The notes under the pieces are model-generated. The model did not search any database and was not told the origin of the DNA. It worked only from the letters and a program-made list of their open reading frames with translations. Shown piece by piece: positions 34,901 through 43,807 of a DNA stretch of 64,000 nt. A program made the translations under genes and the position numbers. The DNA is taken from contig NZ_JAIOAA010000001.1 in the NCBI RefSeq assembly GCF_019890675.1, forward strand, positions 620,001 through 684,000, read 5' to 3'. This DNA comes from Micromonospora sp. PLK6-60 (GTDB lineage Bacteria > Actinomycetota > Actinomycetes > Mycobacteriales > Micromonosporaceae). The stretch's first letter is position 1. Every line of letters starts with the position of its first letter.

Positions 34901-37741
34901 GGCATCGAGCCGAGCGTGACCCCGACCAACTTCGCCACCGCGACCCTGGGCGAGCTGGCCGAGACCCTCGAAGGGCTGCGCGGCTCGGCGGCGGGGGACG
35001 CCACGACCACCACGACGGCGGCGGCGCCGGTGGTGACCGGCGCGGCCGACTGGGTCCGGGCCTGGCGGATCGACCTCGACGAGCGCGCCGCGCCGGAGGC
35101 CGCCGGGTCCGAGGACCGCGGCGCCTGGAAGGTGTACGCGCCCAGCGGGGAGGGCTTCGCCGGGGCGCTGCGCACAGCGCTCGAAGGGGCCGGGGTCGGC
35201 ACCGGCATCCTCGTCGTGCTGCCGGCCGACTGCGGCGAGGCCGACCTGGGCATGGCGCTGACCGGCGCCCGGACCGCGGCCACCGAGGCGGACGGCCGGT
35301 TCGTGCTCGTCCAGCACGGCCGCGGCGCCGCCGGCCTGGCCAAGACCCTGCGCCTGGAGGCGCCCGGGGTGCGCACCACCGTGGTGCACACCGCCCCGGA
35401 GCCCGGCGCGGTGAACCGGATCGTCGCGGACGTCGCGGCCACCACCGGATTCTCCGAGGTCTGGTACGCCGACGACGGCACCCGGCGGGTGCCGGTGCTG
35501 CGGCCACTGCCGATCCGGGCCGGACGGACCGAGGCGGTGCTGGGCTCCGACGACGTCCTGCTGGTCACCGGCGGCGGCAAGGGCATCACCGCCGAGTGCG
35601 CGCTCGCCGTCGCCACGGACAGCGGCGCCCGGCTGGCCCTGCTCGGCCGCTCCGACCCGGCGGCCGACGCCGAGCTGACCGCCAACCTGTCCCGGTTCGC
35701 CGAGCACGACGTCACCGTCGCCTACGAGCGGGCCGACGTCACCGACCCCGACCAGGTCAAGGCGGCGGTCGAGAAGCTCACCGAACGGCTGGGCGGCCCG
35801 GTCACCGCCGTGCTGCACGGCTCCGGACGCAACGAGCCCGCCGCCCTCACCGCGGTACACGCCGACACGCTGCGGGACACGCTCGCGCCCAAGGTCGACG
35901 GCCTGCGGCACGTGCTGGCCGCCGTCGACACCGACCGGCTGCGCCTGCTGGTGGCGCTGGGCAGCATCATCGGCCGGGCCGGCCTGCGCGGCGAGGCGCA
36001 CTACTCGGTCGCCAACGAGTGGCTGGAGGACCTGGTCACCCGCTTCGGCGCCGAGCACCCCGAGTGCCGCACCCTGGTCCTCGAATGGTCCGTCTGGTCC
36101 GGCGTCGGCATGGGCGAGCGGCTGTCGGTGGTCGAGGGGCTGAACCGCCAGGGCATCACCCCGATCACACCGGACCAGGGCCTGACAATGCTGCGGCGGC
36201 TGCTGGCCGACCCCGAGACGCCGTCCACGGTGGTCATCAGCGGGCGTACCGGCGAGATCGACACCGTCGAGCGCGACGGCGGGCCGTTGCCGCTGCTGCG
36301 CTTCGTGGACCGGCCGCTGGTCCGCTACCACGACGTCGAACTGGTCGTCGAGACCGACCTGAACGCCGGCACCGATCCGTACCTCAGCGACCACCTGCTC
36401 GACGGCAACCTGCTCTTCCCCGCCGTGCTGGGCATGGAGGCGATGACGCAGGTCACCGCCGCGCTGACCGGGTGGACCGCACCGCCGACGATCACCGACG
36501 CGGTGTTCGACCGGCCGATCGTCGTGCCGCCGGACGGGTCCGTCACCATCCGCGTCGCCGCGGTTCGCACCGACGACGACGCGGTGGACGTGGTCATCCG
36601 CAGCGCCGAGACCGGCTTCACGGCCGACCACTTCCGCGCCCGGCTGCGCCAGACCGGGGACGGCGCGTCCGACGGGCCGCCCGAGCAGGTCGCCGAGGAC
36701 CTGCCGCCGGTGCCGCTGGACCCGGCCGCCGAGCTCTACGGCGACCTGCTGTTCCAGGGCGACCGGTTCCAGCGGCTACGCGGCTACCGGCGGGCCGCGG
36801 CCCGCGACGTGGACGCCGTGGTCGAGGCACTCCCCCGCACCGGCTGGTTCGCCGGTTTCCTCCCCGGTGAGCTGCTGCTCGGCGATCCCGGCGTACGGGA
36901 CGCGCTGATGCACGGCAACCAGGTCTGCGTGCCGGACGCCACCCTGCTGCCGGTCCGCATCGACCGGATCGAGCCGGCCGGCGACCGGCTGTCGCAGGAG
37001 GGCGAACTGCGCTACTGCGCGACCGAGCGCAGCCGCGACGGCGACACCTACGTCTACGACATCGCGCTGCGCGACGCCACCGGCGCGGTCGTCGAGCGCT
37101 GGTCCGGCCTGCACCTGCGCGCGGTGCGCAAGCGGGACGGCCAGGGACCGTGGCCGCCGGCGCTGCTCGGCTCCTACCTGGAGCGCGGGCTCGGCGAGGT
37201 GGCGGGGATCCGCGCGGCGGTGGTGGTGGAGCCGGACGAGCCGGGCGACGAGACCGGCGACGAGGTCAGCACGCGCCGCCGGCGTACCAGCCGGGCCGCC
37301 GGCCGGGCGCTCGGCCAGCCGGTCGAGATGCGGCACCGCGCCGACGGGCGACCCGAGATCGCCGGCCGGTCGATCAGCGCGGCCCACGGCGCCGGGCTCA
37401 CCCTCGCGGTGGTCGCCAGCGGCGCGCTCGGCTGCGACCTCGAACCGGTCGCGCCCCGGGCCGCGCAGGAGTGGCAGCAGCTGCTCGGCCGGCACCAGCC
37501 GCTGGCCGACCAGATCGCCTCGGCGCACGCCGAGCCGCCCGACCTCGCCGGCACCCGGGTCTGGGCGGCCACCGAGTGCCTGCGCAAGGCCGGATTCTCG
37601 GCCGACGCGCCGCTCACGCTCGGCTCGGCCGACCGGCCCGGCTGGGTTGTCCTGACCTCCGGCGAGACCCGCATCGGCGTGCTGGCCACGACCGTACGCG
37701 GCTCCGACGCGCCGGTGGTGTTCGCAGTACTCGCGGAATGA
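31949..37741 (+). CDS. pksE: iterative enediyne polyketide synthase PksE
   Basis: A 1930-residue PKS that builds the linear polyene precursor of the enediyne core. Domain order: ketosynthase 1-460 (Cys211 in DGACSSS, HGTGT, GHTKAAAG); acyltransferase about 560-860 (Ser654 in GHSLGE); acyl carrier protein about 930-1005 (likely Ser970 in DLHLSSI); ketoreductase about 1200-1450 (VTGGGKGITAE, YSVAN); hotdog dehydratase about 1470-1740 (SDHLLDGNLLFP); and an integral phosphopantetheinyl transferase about 1760-1930 (GCDLEP, WAATECLRKAG). The KS-AT-ACP-KR-DH-PPTase layout and length match SgcE and CalE8. The unusually small KR-distal linker is normal for this family. GGAAGGAG lies 14 nt before the ATG. 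Product ring size cannot be read from the PKS alone; the accessory genes suggest the nine-membered type. Confidence 0.97.
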   Translation: MTRIALVGMACRYPDATNPKELFDNAIAGRRAFRRLPDVRMRLADYWDPDPSTPDRFYAREAAVIDSYEFDRVAYRVAGSTYRSTDLTHWLALDIAAGALADAGFPMAEGLPRDRTGVIVGNTLTGEFSRANQLRLRWPYVQRTISAVLRERGFGDDELGALLDDLEQAYKSPFPSIDEDTLAGGLSNTIAGRICNHFDLKGGGYTVDGACSSSLLSVATACKALSAGELDVAVAGGVDLSIDPFEIIGFAKTGALATGEMRVYDRGSNGFWPGEGCGMVVLMREDDARRGGHRIYASVAGWGISSDGKGGITRPETRGYHLALDRAYAHAGFGIDTVSLFEGHGTGTKVGDANELTALNEHRLAADPAAAPAAISSIKAMIGHTKAAAGIAGLIKASMALRNEVLPPAVGCVDPHEIFSAEQTALRVLRKAEPWPDGQPLRAGVTAMGFGGINTHLVLDNGEPDRRVRYGARINAIAAGSQDAELLVFDALTPQELRQRVDRTARFVPGVSYAQLSDLAATLHGELRDLAWRAAVVVRSPSEAGERLAAVIAAIDAGETWLHADEGRTSFGQVREGRVGFLFPGQGSGRGVSGGALRRRFAEADEVYRRAALPAGGDTVATEVAQPRIVTGSIAGQRVLSTLGIEAQVAVGHSLGELSALHWADALDAEALLRLAERRGRAMAEHSSSGTMASLATGVAEAERLIAGLPLVVAGHNGPAQTVVAGSAEAIEEACRRAEEASVGAARLAVSHAFHSPLVADAAAAFGEVLREERFHPVRGKVVSTVTGQPLDPETDLAGLLERQITDPVLFADAVALAAKDVDLFVEVGPGRVLSGLARAVADVPAVALDTDDESSVGLLRVLATAFVVGATTIEPQLFHGRLLRPLAVGATFGFFESPCEQAPEVPAHRPGAPNGAEPAPSGPAEQPRTVDGGEAVPELLRRIAAERAELPVDLVTMDSRLLDDLHLSSITVGQVVNTVAQRIGIEPSVTPTNFATATLGELAETLEGLRGSAAGDATTTTTAAAPVVTGAADWVRAWRIDLDERAAPEAAGSEDRGAWKVYAPSGEGFAGALRTALEGAGVGTGILVVLPADCGEADLGMALTGARTAATEADGRFVLVQHGRGAAGLAKTLRLEAPGVRTTVVHTAPEPGAVNRIVADVAATTGFSEVWYADDGTRRVPVLRPLPIRAGRTEAVLGSDDVLLVTGGGKGITAECALAVATDSGARLALLGRSDPAADAELTANLSRFAEHDVTVAYERADVTDPDQVKAAVEKLTERLGGPVTAVLHGSGRNEPAALTAVHADTLRDTLAPKVDGLRHVLAAVDTDRLRLLVALGSIIGRAGLRGEAHYSVANEWLEDLVTRFGAEHPECRTLVLEWSVWSGVGMGERLSVVEGLNRQGITPITPDQGLTMLRRLLADPETPSTVVISGRTGEIDTVERDGGPLPLLRFVDRPLVRYHDVELVVETDLNAGTDPYLSDHLLDGNLLFPAVLGMEAMTQVTAALTGWTAPPTITDAVFDRPIVVPPDGSVTIRVAAVRTDDDAVDVVIRSAETGFTADHFRARLRQTGDGASDGPPEQVAEDLPPVPLDPAAELYGDLLFQGDRFQRLRGYRRAAARDVDAVVEALPRTGWFAGFLPGELLLGDPGVRDALMHGNQVCVPDATLLPVRIDRIEPAGDRLSQEGELRYCATERSRDGDTYVYDIALRDATGAVVERWSGLHLRAVRKRDGQGPWPPALLGSYLERGLGEVAGIRAAVVVEPDEPGDETGDEVSTRRRRTSRAAGRALGQPVEMRHRADGRPEIAGRSISAAHGAGLTLAVVASGALGCDLEPVAPRAAQEWQQLLGRHQPLADQIASAHAEPPDLAGTRVWAATECLRKAGFSADAPLTLGSADRPGWVVLTSGETRIGVLATTVRGSDAPVVFAVLAE

Positions 37742-37750
37742 GTGGGTGAC

Positions 37751-38200
37751 ATGAACGACTACTTCGAGTACCGACACGTCGTGGGCTTCGAGGAGACCAA
37801 CCTCGTCGGCAACGTCTACTACGTCAACTACCTGCGCTGGCAGGGCCGGGCCCGGGAGTTGTTCCTCAAGGAGCGGGCCCCCGAGGTGCTGGTCGACATG
37901 CGCGACGACCTCAAGCTCTTCACGCTCAAGGTGGACTGCGAGTTCTACGCCGAGATCACCGCCTTCGACGAGGTCTCCATCCGGATGCGGCTGCTCGAGC
38001 TGGGCCAGACCCAGCTCCAGTTCGGCTTCGACTACGTACGGCTGGACGCCGGCGGCGGTGAGACGCTGGTGGCGCGGGGGATGCAGCGGGTGGCGTGCAT
38101 GCGCGGCCCGAACACCCGGACCGTGCCGGCGCGGGTACCGGACCCGCTCGTGCGGGCGCTCGAGCCGTACACCCTCGTGCCGGTGCGGGCGCGGTCATGA
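37751..38200 (+). CDS. enediyne thioesterase (hotdog, SgcE10/CalE7 type)
   Basis: A 149-residue 4-hydroxybenzoyl-CoA-thioesterase-fold enzyme that releases the polyene from PksE. FEYRHVVGFEETNLVGNVYYVNYLRWQGRARELF (in order) is the family signature; the Asn/Tyr region NVYYVNYLRW lines the active site. ATG at 37751 is chosen; GTG at 37742 would add three residues. The gene begins within 10 nt of the PKS stop and ends in a 4-nt overlap with the flavin reductase gene. Confidence 0.95.
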   Translation: MNDYFEYRHVVGFEETNLVGNVYYVNYLRWQGRARELFLKERAPEVLVDMRDDLKLFTLKVDCEFYAEITAFDEVSIRMRLLELGQTQLQFGFDYVRLDAGGGETLVARGMQRVACMRGPNTRTVPARVPDPLVRALEPYTLVPVRARS

Positions 38201-38709
38201 CCAGCGTGCGGGCCGACCTCGCGGTGACCGACGTGCAGGACACCACCCTGCTGCGGCGGACGTTCGGCGCCTTCTGCACCGGCGTCACCGTCCTCACCGT
38301 CGGCGGGGAGCAGCCGCGGGGCATGACGGCGAACAGCTTCACCGCGGTGTCGCTGGACCCGCCCCTCGTGCTGGTCTGCGTCGCGCGTGACGCCGTCATG
38401 CACGACGCGCTGCTGCGGGCCGGCGCGTTCGGCGTCTCGGTGCTGAGCGCCGGCCAGGAGCGGGTGGCCCGGCACTTCGCCGGCCGGCGGCCCCTCGGCG
38501 CCGAGCAGTTCGCCCTCGTCGACACCGAGACCGGCGAGCACTCCGGCGCTCCGCTGATCGCCGGCGCGGCGGCACAGCTGGAGTGCGCGCTGTGGAAGAC
38601 CTACGACGGGGGCGACCACACCATCTTCGTCGGCCGGCTGCTGGCCATCTCCGGCACCGCCGACGACGACGTGCTGATCTTCCTGCGCGGCTGCTTCGGG
38701 AGGGCATGA
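38197..38709 (+). CDS. flavin reductase (SgcE6-like)
   Basis: A 170-residue FMN/FAD reductase of the HpaC family. FGAFCTGVTVLTVGGEQPRGMTANSFTAVSLDPPLVLVCVA (in successive blocks) is the flavin-binding core, followed by FGVSVLSAGQERVARHFAG. In nine-membered enediyne pathways such a reductase feeds reduced flavin to flavin-dependent oxygenases (family knowledge); no flavin-dependent monooxygenase is visible in the window, so the partner may lie outside. It overlaps both neighbours by 4 nt. Confidence 0.9.
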   Translation: MTSVRADLAVTDVQDTTLLRRTFGAFCTGVTVLTVGGEQPRGMTANSFTAVSLDPPLVLVCVARDAVMHDALLRAGAFGVSVLSAGQERVARHFAGRRPLGAEQFALVDTETGEHSGAPLIAGAAAQLECALWKTYDGGDHTIFVGRLLAISGTADDDVLIFLRGCFGRA

Positions 38710-40070
38710 TGGCCATCACCACCACGAGGTCCACCGCCCGCACCCCACCGGGCCCCTCCCGCGCCGCCGCCGTCAGCATGCTGATGCTGATGAACCGGGA
38801 CCGGCTGGCCATGATGACCGGCGCGGCGCGGCGCTACGGTGACGCGTCCCGCCTGCCGGTGGGACACAAGACGCTCTACTTCTTCAACCACCCCGGCCAC
38901 GCCAAGCACGTGCTGGCCGACAACGCGGCGAACTACCGCAAGGGGATCGGTCTCGTGCACGCCCGCCGTGCGCTCGGCGACGGCCTGCTGACCAGCGAGG
39001 GCGAGCTGTGGCGGGAACAGCGCAAGATCATCCAACCGGCGTTCCAAAGCCGGCGGGTCGCCCAGCAGGCCGACGCGATCGCGGCCGAGGGCGCCCGGCT
39101 GGTGGACCGGCTGCACGGCCGGGTCGGCGCCGGGCCGGTGAACCTGGTCGACGAGCTCACCTCGCTGACGCTGGGCGTGCTCGGGCGTACGCTGCTCGAC
39201 GCCGACCTGCACGCGTTCGCCGGCATCGGCAGCGACTTCAGCGCCGTGCAGGACCAGGCGATGTTCGAGCTGGCCACACTCAGCATGGTGCCGATGTGGA
39301 TTCCGCTGCCGCACCAGGTGCGGTTCCGGCGGGCCCGGCGGCGGCTGGGGCGGGTGGTGGACCGGCTGGTGGCCGAGTCACGCGGCCGGGCCGACGGCAC
39401 CGACGACCTGCTGTCGCGGCTGGTGGAGTCGACCGGCCGCGAGGCCGATCCGCGGGTCGGGCAGGCCCGGCTGCGCGACGAGCTGGTCACCCTGCTGCTG
39501 GCCGGGCACGAGACGACGGCCAGCACGTTGAGCTGGACCCTGCACCTGCTCGACCGGCACCCGGCGGTGTGGGAACGGGTGCACGCCGAGGCGGTCGAGA
39601 CGCTCGGCGACCGGCTGCCCGGCTATGCGGACCTGTCCCGGCTCACCTACACCAACGCGGTGATCCAGGAGGCCATGCGCCTGTACCCGCCGGTGTGGCT
39701 GCTGCCCCGGCTGGCGGTGCACTCCGACGTGGTCGGCGGCTACCGGGTGCCGGCCGGGGCGGACGTGCTGATCTCGCCGTACACGCTGCACCGCGACCGG
39801 CGGTTCTGGGACCGGCCGGACCAGTTCGAGCCGGACCGGTTCGCCCCCGGCGCGAGCACCGACCGGCCGCGCTACGCCTACATCCCGTTCGGCGCCGGCC
39901 CCCGGTTCTGCGTCGGCAACAACCTGGGCATGCTGGAGGCCGTGCTCGTGCTGGCCATGCTCTGCCGTGACCTCCGCCTGACCGGCGTGCCCGGCCGGCC
40001 GGTCGTCGCCGAGCCGATGCTCTCCCTGCGCATCCGCGGCGGCCTGCCGGTGACCGTGCACCGCGCCTGA
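38706..40070 (+). CDS. cytochrome P450 (SgcE7-like position)
   Basis: A 454-residue P450. It has the oxygen-binding helix LLLAGHETTAS, the ExxR motif in IQEAMRLYPPVW, and the heme ligand Cys402 in FGAGPRFCVGN. Sequence style (GLLTSEGELWREQRKIIQPAF) resembles CYP102/CYP4-like bacterial P450s seen in enediyne clusters. Overlap with the flavin reductase stop (ATGATG start at 38706) places it in the core operon. Likely job is oxidation of the polyene or early core; the actual position is unknown. Confidence 0.92.
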   Translation: MMAITTTRSTARTPPGPSRAAAVSMLMLMNRDRLAMMTGAARRYGDASRLPVGHKTLYFFNHPGHAKHVLADNAANYRKGIGLVHARRALGDGLLTSEGELWREQRKIIQPAFQSRRVAQQADAIAAEGARLVDRLHGRVGAGPVNLVDELTSLTLGVLGRTLLDADLHAFAGIGSDFSAVQDQAMFELATLSMVPMWIPLPHQVRFRRARRRLGRVVDRLVAESRGRADGTDDLLSRLVESTGREADPRVGQARLRDELVTLLLAGHETTASTLSWTLHLLDRHPAVWERVHAEAVETLGDRLPGYADLSRLTYTNAVIQEAMRLYPPVWLLPRLAVHSDVVGGYRVPAGADVLISPYTLHRDRRFWDRPDQFEPDRFAPGASTDRPRYAYIPFGAGPRFCVGNNLGMLEAVLVLAMLCRDLRLTGVPGRPVVAEPMLSLRIRGGLPVTVHRA

Positions 40071-40239
40071 AACGCCCGCCGGGTCGGCGGATCCGCGACC
40101 GAGAGCGCATGGCACGAGAAGCAAACCGGGCACCGGCGGCCGACGATGAGAGAGACCGCCGCCGGTGTCCGCTCCCGGGCCGGTCAGCTCTCCGAAATCG
40201 CGCCGTGACGGTCATGCGCGTCCACGTGAAGGGGGAACC

Positions 40240-42213
40240 TTGCCAACGCGACCCGCCGGACTCGTACGCCGGCTACTGCCCTCCATCTTCGTTCTCGTGC
40301 TGGTCGGCGCGCTGTACGTGGTGGCGCGCGCCCCCTCGGCCTCGGCCGAGGATCGCGCGGCGATCGCCTCCCGCTACCAGTTCACCGAGCTGCCCATCGC
40401 GCTGCCACCCGGCCTCACCCACCGCACCGTGCGGCCGGTGAACTCAGACTACGAGCACATCCGCTCGTGGGTCTCCTCGGTCGGCGCGGCCATCGCGGTC
40501 AACGACCTCACCGGCGCGGGCGTCGCGCAGGACCTGTGCCTGGTCGACACCCGCAGCGACTCGGTCGTCGTCACCCCGGTCCCCGGCACCGGCGACCGTT
40601 ACCAGCCGTTCGTGCTCGACCCGGCGCCGCTACCCACCGGCCCCGGCGTCGCGCCGATGGGCTGCAACCCGGGCGACTTCAACCAGGACGGCCGGATGGA
40701 CCTGCTCACCTACTACTGGGGACGGACCCCGATCCTGTTCCTCAACAAGCAGAGCACTCCGGGCGGGCTGAGCACCGCCAGCTACCGGCCGACCGAACTG
40801 GTCCCCCAGGCGCCGTCACCGGACGGCACCTACCACGGTCCGTTGTGGAACACCAACGCCGTGGCGGTGGCCGACTTCGACGGCGACGGCGGCCCGGACA
40901 TCGGCGTCTTCAACTACTTCCCGGACAGCGGCGTGCTCGACCCCGACTCGCCGGCCAACGTCGAGATGAACCACTCGATGTCCCGGGCCGAGAACGGCGG
41001 CGGCGCGCACATCCTGCGCTGGACCGCCGCCACCGGCGGTGACCAGCCCACGGCGAGCTACCAGGAACAGCCGGCGGCGATCGACCCGAAGCTGGCCACC
41101 GGGTGGACGCTGGGCTCCGCCTCGGCCGACCTCGACGGTGACCTGCTGCCCGAGCTGTACCTGGCCAACGACTTCGGCCACGACCACCTGCTGCACAACG
41201 TGTCCACCAACGGGCGGATCAAGTTCGCCGGCACCACCGGCCGCCGGGGCGTGGCGACGCCCAAGTCGATGGTGCTGGGCCAGGACTCCTTCAAGGGCAT
41301 GTCGGTCGACTTCGGCGACCTGACCGGCACCGGACGCTTCGACATGTTCGTCAGCAACATCACCACCTCCTGGGGCATCGAGGAGAGCAACTTCCTGTGG
41401 AAGAACACCTCGACCTCGGCGGGGGACGCCGCGGCGAAGCTGCGCGCCGGGGTGGCCCCGTTCGATCAGAAGGCCGCCGACTACCACATGGCGTTCACCG
41501 GCTGGGGCTGGGACACCAAGATGGCCGACTTCGACAACAGCGGCCACCCCGCGGTCGTGCAGGCCGCCGGCTTCGTCAAGGGCGACATCAACCGCTGGCC
41601 CTGGCTCCAGGAGCTGGCGATGAGCAACGACCTGATGCTGCAGAACCCCGGCATGTGGCCGCACGCCGAACCCGGCGACGACATCTCCGGCCACGAGGCG
41701 CTGGCGTTCTGGGCCCGCGACCGCGACGGCAAGTACGTCAACGTCAGCAGCGAACTCGGCCTGGCCGTCCCGGTGCCCACCCGCGGCGTGGCGGTCGGTG
41801 ACACCAACGGCGACGGCGGCCAGGACTTCGCGGTGGCCCGCCAGTGGGACTCCCCCGCCTACTACCGCAACGACAACCCGGGCCAGGGCGCCTTCGTCGG
41901 CCTGCGGCTGCACCGGCCCGCGCGCGGCGACGCCACCGGCGCCGCCACCACCCCGGCGTACGGCGCCCAGGTGCGGCTGACCACGGCGGACGGGCGTACC
42001 CAACTGGCCCAGCTCGACGGCGGCGGCGGCCACAGCGGCCGGCGCAGCTTCGACGTGTTCTTCGGGCTCGGCTCCCACGGCGACCAGCCGGTCAAGGCCG
42101 AGATCAGCTGGCGCGACCTCGACGGCGGCCGGCATGTCCAGACGCTCGACGTGACCCCGGGGTGGCACGACCTGATGCTCACCGGGCAGGCAACGGAGGT
42201 ACCGGCACGATGA
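40240..42213 (+). CDS. unbV: UnbV, FG-GAP/ASPIC-UnbV repeat protein
   Basis: A 657-residue secreted or membrane-anchored protein. A basic start plus LPSIFVLVLVGALYVVARA is a signal peptide or anchor, and the body has several calcium-binding FG-GAP/VCBS loops (NPGDFNQDGRMDLL, VAVADFDGDGGPDIG, SADLDGDLLPELY, GDTNGDGGQDFA). The C-terminal ASPIC/UnbV domain (LRLHRPARGD...YGAQVRLTTADG, GGGGHSGRRSFDVFFGLG) is the family-defining part. The start is taken as TTG at 40240 after AAGGGGG, because it opens the signal peptide cleanly. Always found with PksE; function unresolved, perhaps outside the membrane. Confidence 0.92.
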   Translation: MPTRPAGLVRRLLPSIFVLVLVGALYVVARAPSASAEDRAAIASRYQFTELPIALPPGLTHRTVRPVNSDYEHIRSWVSSVGAAIAVNDLTGAGVAQDLCLVDTRSDSVVVTPVPGTGDRYQPFVLDPAPLPTGPGVAPMGCNPGDFNQDGRMDLLTYYWGRTPILFLNKQSTPGGLSTASYRPTELVPQAPSPDGTYHGPLWNTNAVAVADFDGDGGPDIGVFNYFPDSGVLDPDSPANVEMNHSMSRAENGGGAHILRWTAATGGDQPTASYQEQPAAIDPKLATGWTLGSASADLDGDLLPELYLANDFGHDHLLHNVSTNGRIKFAGTTGRRGVATPKSMVLGQDSFKGMSVDFGDLTGTGRFDMFVSNITTSWGIEESNFLWKNTSTSAGDAAAKLRAGVAPFDQKAADYHMAFTGWGWDTKMADFDNSGHPAVVQAAGFVKGDINRWPWLQELAMSNDLMLQNPGMWPHAEPGDDISGHEALAFWARDRDGKYVNVSSELGLAVPVPTRGVAVGDTNGDGGQDFAVARQWDSPAYYRNDNPGQGAFVGLRLHRPARGDATGAATTPAYGAQVRLTTADGRTQLAQLDGGGGHSGRRSFDVFFGLGSHGDQPVKAEISWRDLDGGRHVQTLDVTPGWHDLMLTGQATEVPAR

Positions 42214-43232
42214 CCGACGTGATCCAGGAAAAGACGATCCGGGACCAGCGGGCCGCCGAGCGGGTGGCCCCGCAGTCCCCGGCGGTGCCGCCGGCCCGAC
42301 CGCTCCCGCCTCGGGTCGACCGGACCGACCCCCGGTACAAGGCGCTGCGCAACTTCGCCATCTCGATGAGCGTGTTCAACATCCTCGGGTACACCGTGCT
42401 CGGCTTCGAGCAGCCCTGGTCGTGGCCGCTGCTCGCGCTGGCCGTCGGCTACGCCGCGGAGATCACCATCGAGCTGGTCACCGCCTGGTCGCAGGGCCGC
42501 CGGCCGGCCTTCGCCGGCCACGGCGCCTGGGGCATGTACACCTTCCTGCTGCCCACCCACATCACCGCGCTCGCCTGCAACATGCTGCTGTACGCCAACG
42601 TCCACTTCTGGCCGATCGCGTTCGCCGTGGTGGTGGCCATCGGGCAGAAGGCCGTCTTCCGCGCGCCGATCAACGGCCGGATGCGGCACTTCCTCAACCC
42701 GTCGAACTTCGGCATCACGGTGACCCTGCTGGCGTTCTCCTGGGTGAACATCGCCCCGCCGTACCACTTCACCGAGAACGTCCCGGACATGATCCGGGTG
42801 CTGGTCCCGTTCGTCATCCTGACCGCCGGCACGGTGCTCAACGCGATGCTCACCAAGAAGGTGCTGCTCATCATGGGCTGGGTCGGTGGCTTCGTGATCC
42901 AGGCGCTGGTCCGGCACTGGATCTGGGACGTGTCGCTGTGGGGCGCGCTGGTGCCCATGACCGGGGTGGCGTTCGTGCTGTTCACCAACTACATGATCAC
43001 CGACCCGGGCACCACCCCGTCGAAGGGCCGGGCGATGTTCATGTTCGGCGCCTCGGTGGCCACGGTGTACGGCGTGCTGATGGTGTTCAACGTCGTCTAC
43101 ACGCTGTTCTTCGCGGTGACCATCGTCTGCGTCGCCCGGGGCGCCTACTGGTGGGTCCGGCACCTGCTCGCGCAGCGGCGGCCGGCGGCGGTCGCGGCCG
43201 GCGTGCCGGCGCTCGCCCCGGCCGGGCGGTGA
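42210..43232 (+). CDS. unbU: UnbU, integral membrane protein of enediyne clusters
   Basis: A 340-residue polytopic protein with a cytoplasmic N-terminus of about 45 residues, then about eight to nine hydrophobic helices. FRAPINGRMRHFLNPSNFGIT and TNYMITDPGTTPSKGRAMFMFG resemble the NqrB/RnfD family of redox-driven membrane proteins, as known for UnbU. It overlaps the UnbV stop by 4 nt. Together with UnbV this suggests a membrane-associated redox or flavin-linked step in core maturation; this is inference. Confidence 0.9.
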   Translation: MTDVIQEKTIRDQRAAERVAPQSPAVPPARPLPPRVDRTDPRYKALRNFAISMSVFNILGYTVLGFEQPWSWPLLALAVGYAAEITIELVTAWSQGRRPAFAGHGAWGMYTFLLPTHITALACNMLLYANVHFWPIAFAVVVAIGQKAVFRAPINGRMRHFLNPSNFGITVTLLAFSWVNIAPPYHFTENVPDMIRVLVPFVILTAGTVLNAMLTKKVLLIMGWVGGFVIQALVRHWIWDVSLWGALVPMTGVAFVLFTNYMITDPGTTPSKGRAMFMFGASVATVYGVLMVFNVVYTLFFAVTIVCVARGAYWWVRHLLAQRRPAAVAAGVPALAPAGR

Positions 43233-43807
43233 CCGCCGTGCAGCCGAGGACCGTCGAACTGGACGAGTGGGAGACGATGACCATCGAGGCGTTCGCCGAC
43301 ACGGTCATCCCGGGTGAGCGCCGATTCCCGGAGGACCGCGCGATCGCCGGCGTGGCCGAGGGCGGTGGCGCGGTGACCTCGGGTGCGCTCGCCCTGCTGA
43401 CGTCCGAGGAGGGCGGCTTCGCCGCCCTGCTGCCGACCCTGGTGGTCGGGCTCAACGACCACGCGCAGGCGTGGGCCGACAAGCGGGGCGTCGCGCTCGA
43501 CGGCGACGTCCCGCCCTTCGTCGCGCTGGGCTTCGCCGACCGCACCCGCCTCGCCGCCGAGCTGATGGCGCCCGGGCACCCGGAGCAGGAGCTCTGGGTG
43601 CCGCTGGCCATGTTCAGCTTCATGGCCTGGGACACCGGGGCCGACCGGCACACCGTGGAGGCCCTCGCCGCCGGTCATCCGGGGCTGACCGCGATGGGGT
43701 TCGCCCCACCCGGGCCGGACGGCCTGTGGCGGTTCCCCGAGTTCTCCTACCGCCGGGAACTGGCGTCGGTGCACCCGCTCACCACGGCCAAGGGGGACCC
43801 GGCATGA
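43229..43807 (+). CDS. small partner of GMC oxidoreductase (SgcE8-like, inferred)
   Basis: A 192-residue soluble, mostly helical protein (EWETMTIEAFADTVIPGERRFPEDRAIAG, read in blocks). The TADTVIPG-like segment, here FADTVIPGE, resembles the gluconate 2-dehydrogenase gamma-subunit type helper found before GMC enzymes. GTG at 43229 overlaps the UnbU stop and the stop overlaps the GMC start, so it is expressed with both. Its position corresponds to the unknown small protein in nine-membered enediyne operons, which I recall but could not verify. No catalytic motif seen. Confidence 0.7.
   Translation: MTAVQPRTVELDEWETMTIEAFADTVIPGERRFPEDRAIAGVAEGGGAVTSGALALLTSEEGGFAALLPTLVVGLNDHAQAWADKRGVALDGDVPPFVALGFADRTRLAAELMAPGHPEQELWVPLAMFSFMAWDTGADRHTVEALAAGHPGLTAMGFAPPGPDGLWRFPEFSYRRELASVHPLTTAKGDPA

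Noticed and set aside
40185..40204. CAGCTCTCCGAAATCGCGCC upstream of UnbV as a motif copy
   Set aside because: Needs a one-base shift to align and lies within a run of core genes; similarity is too low.
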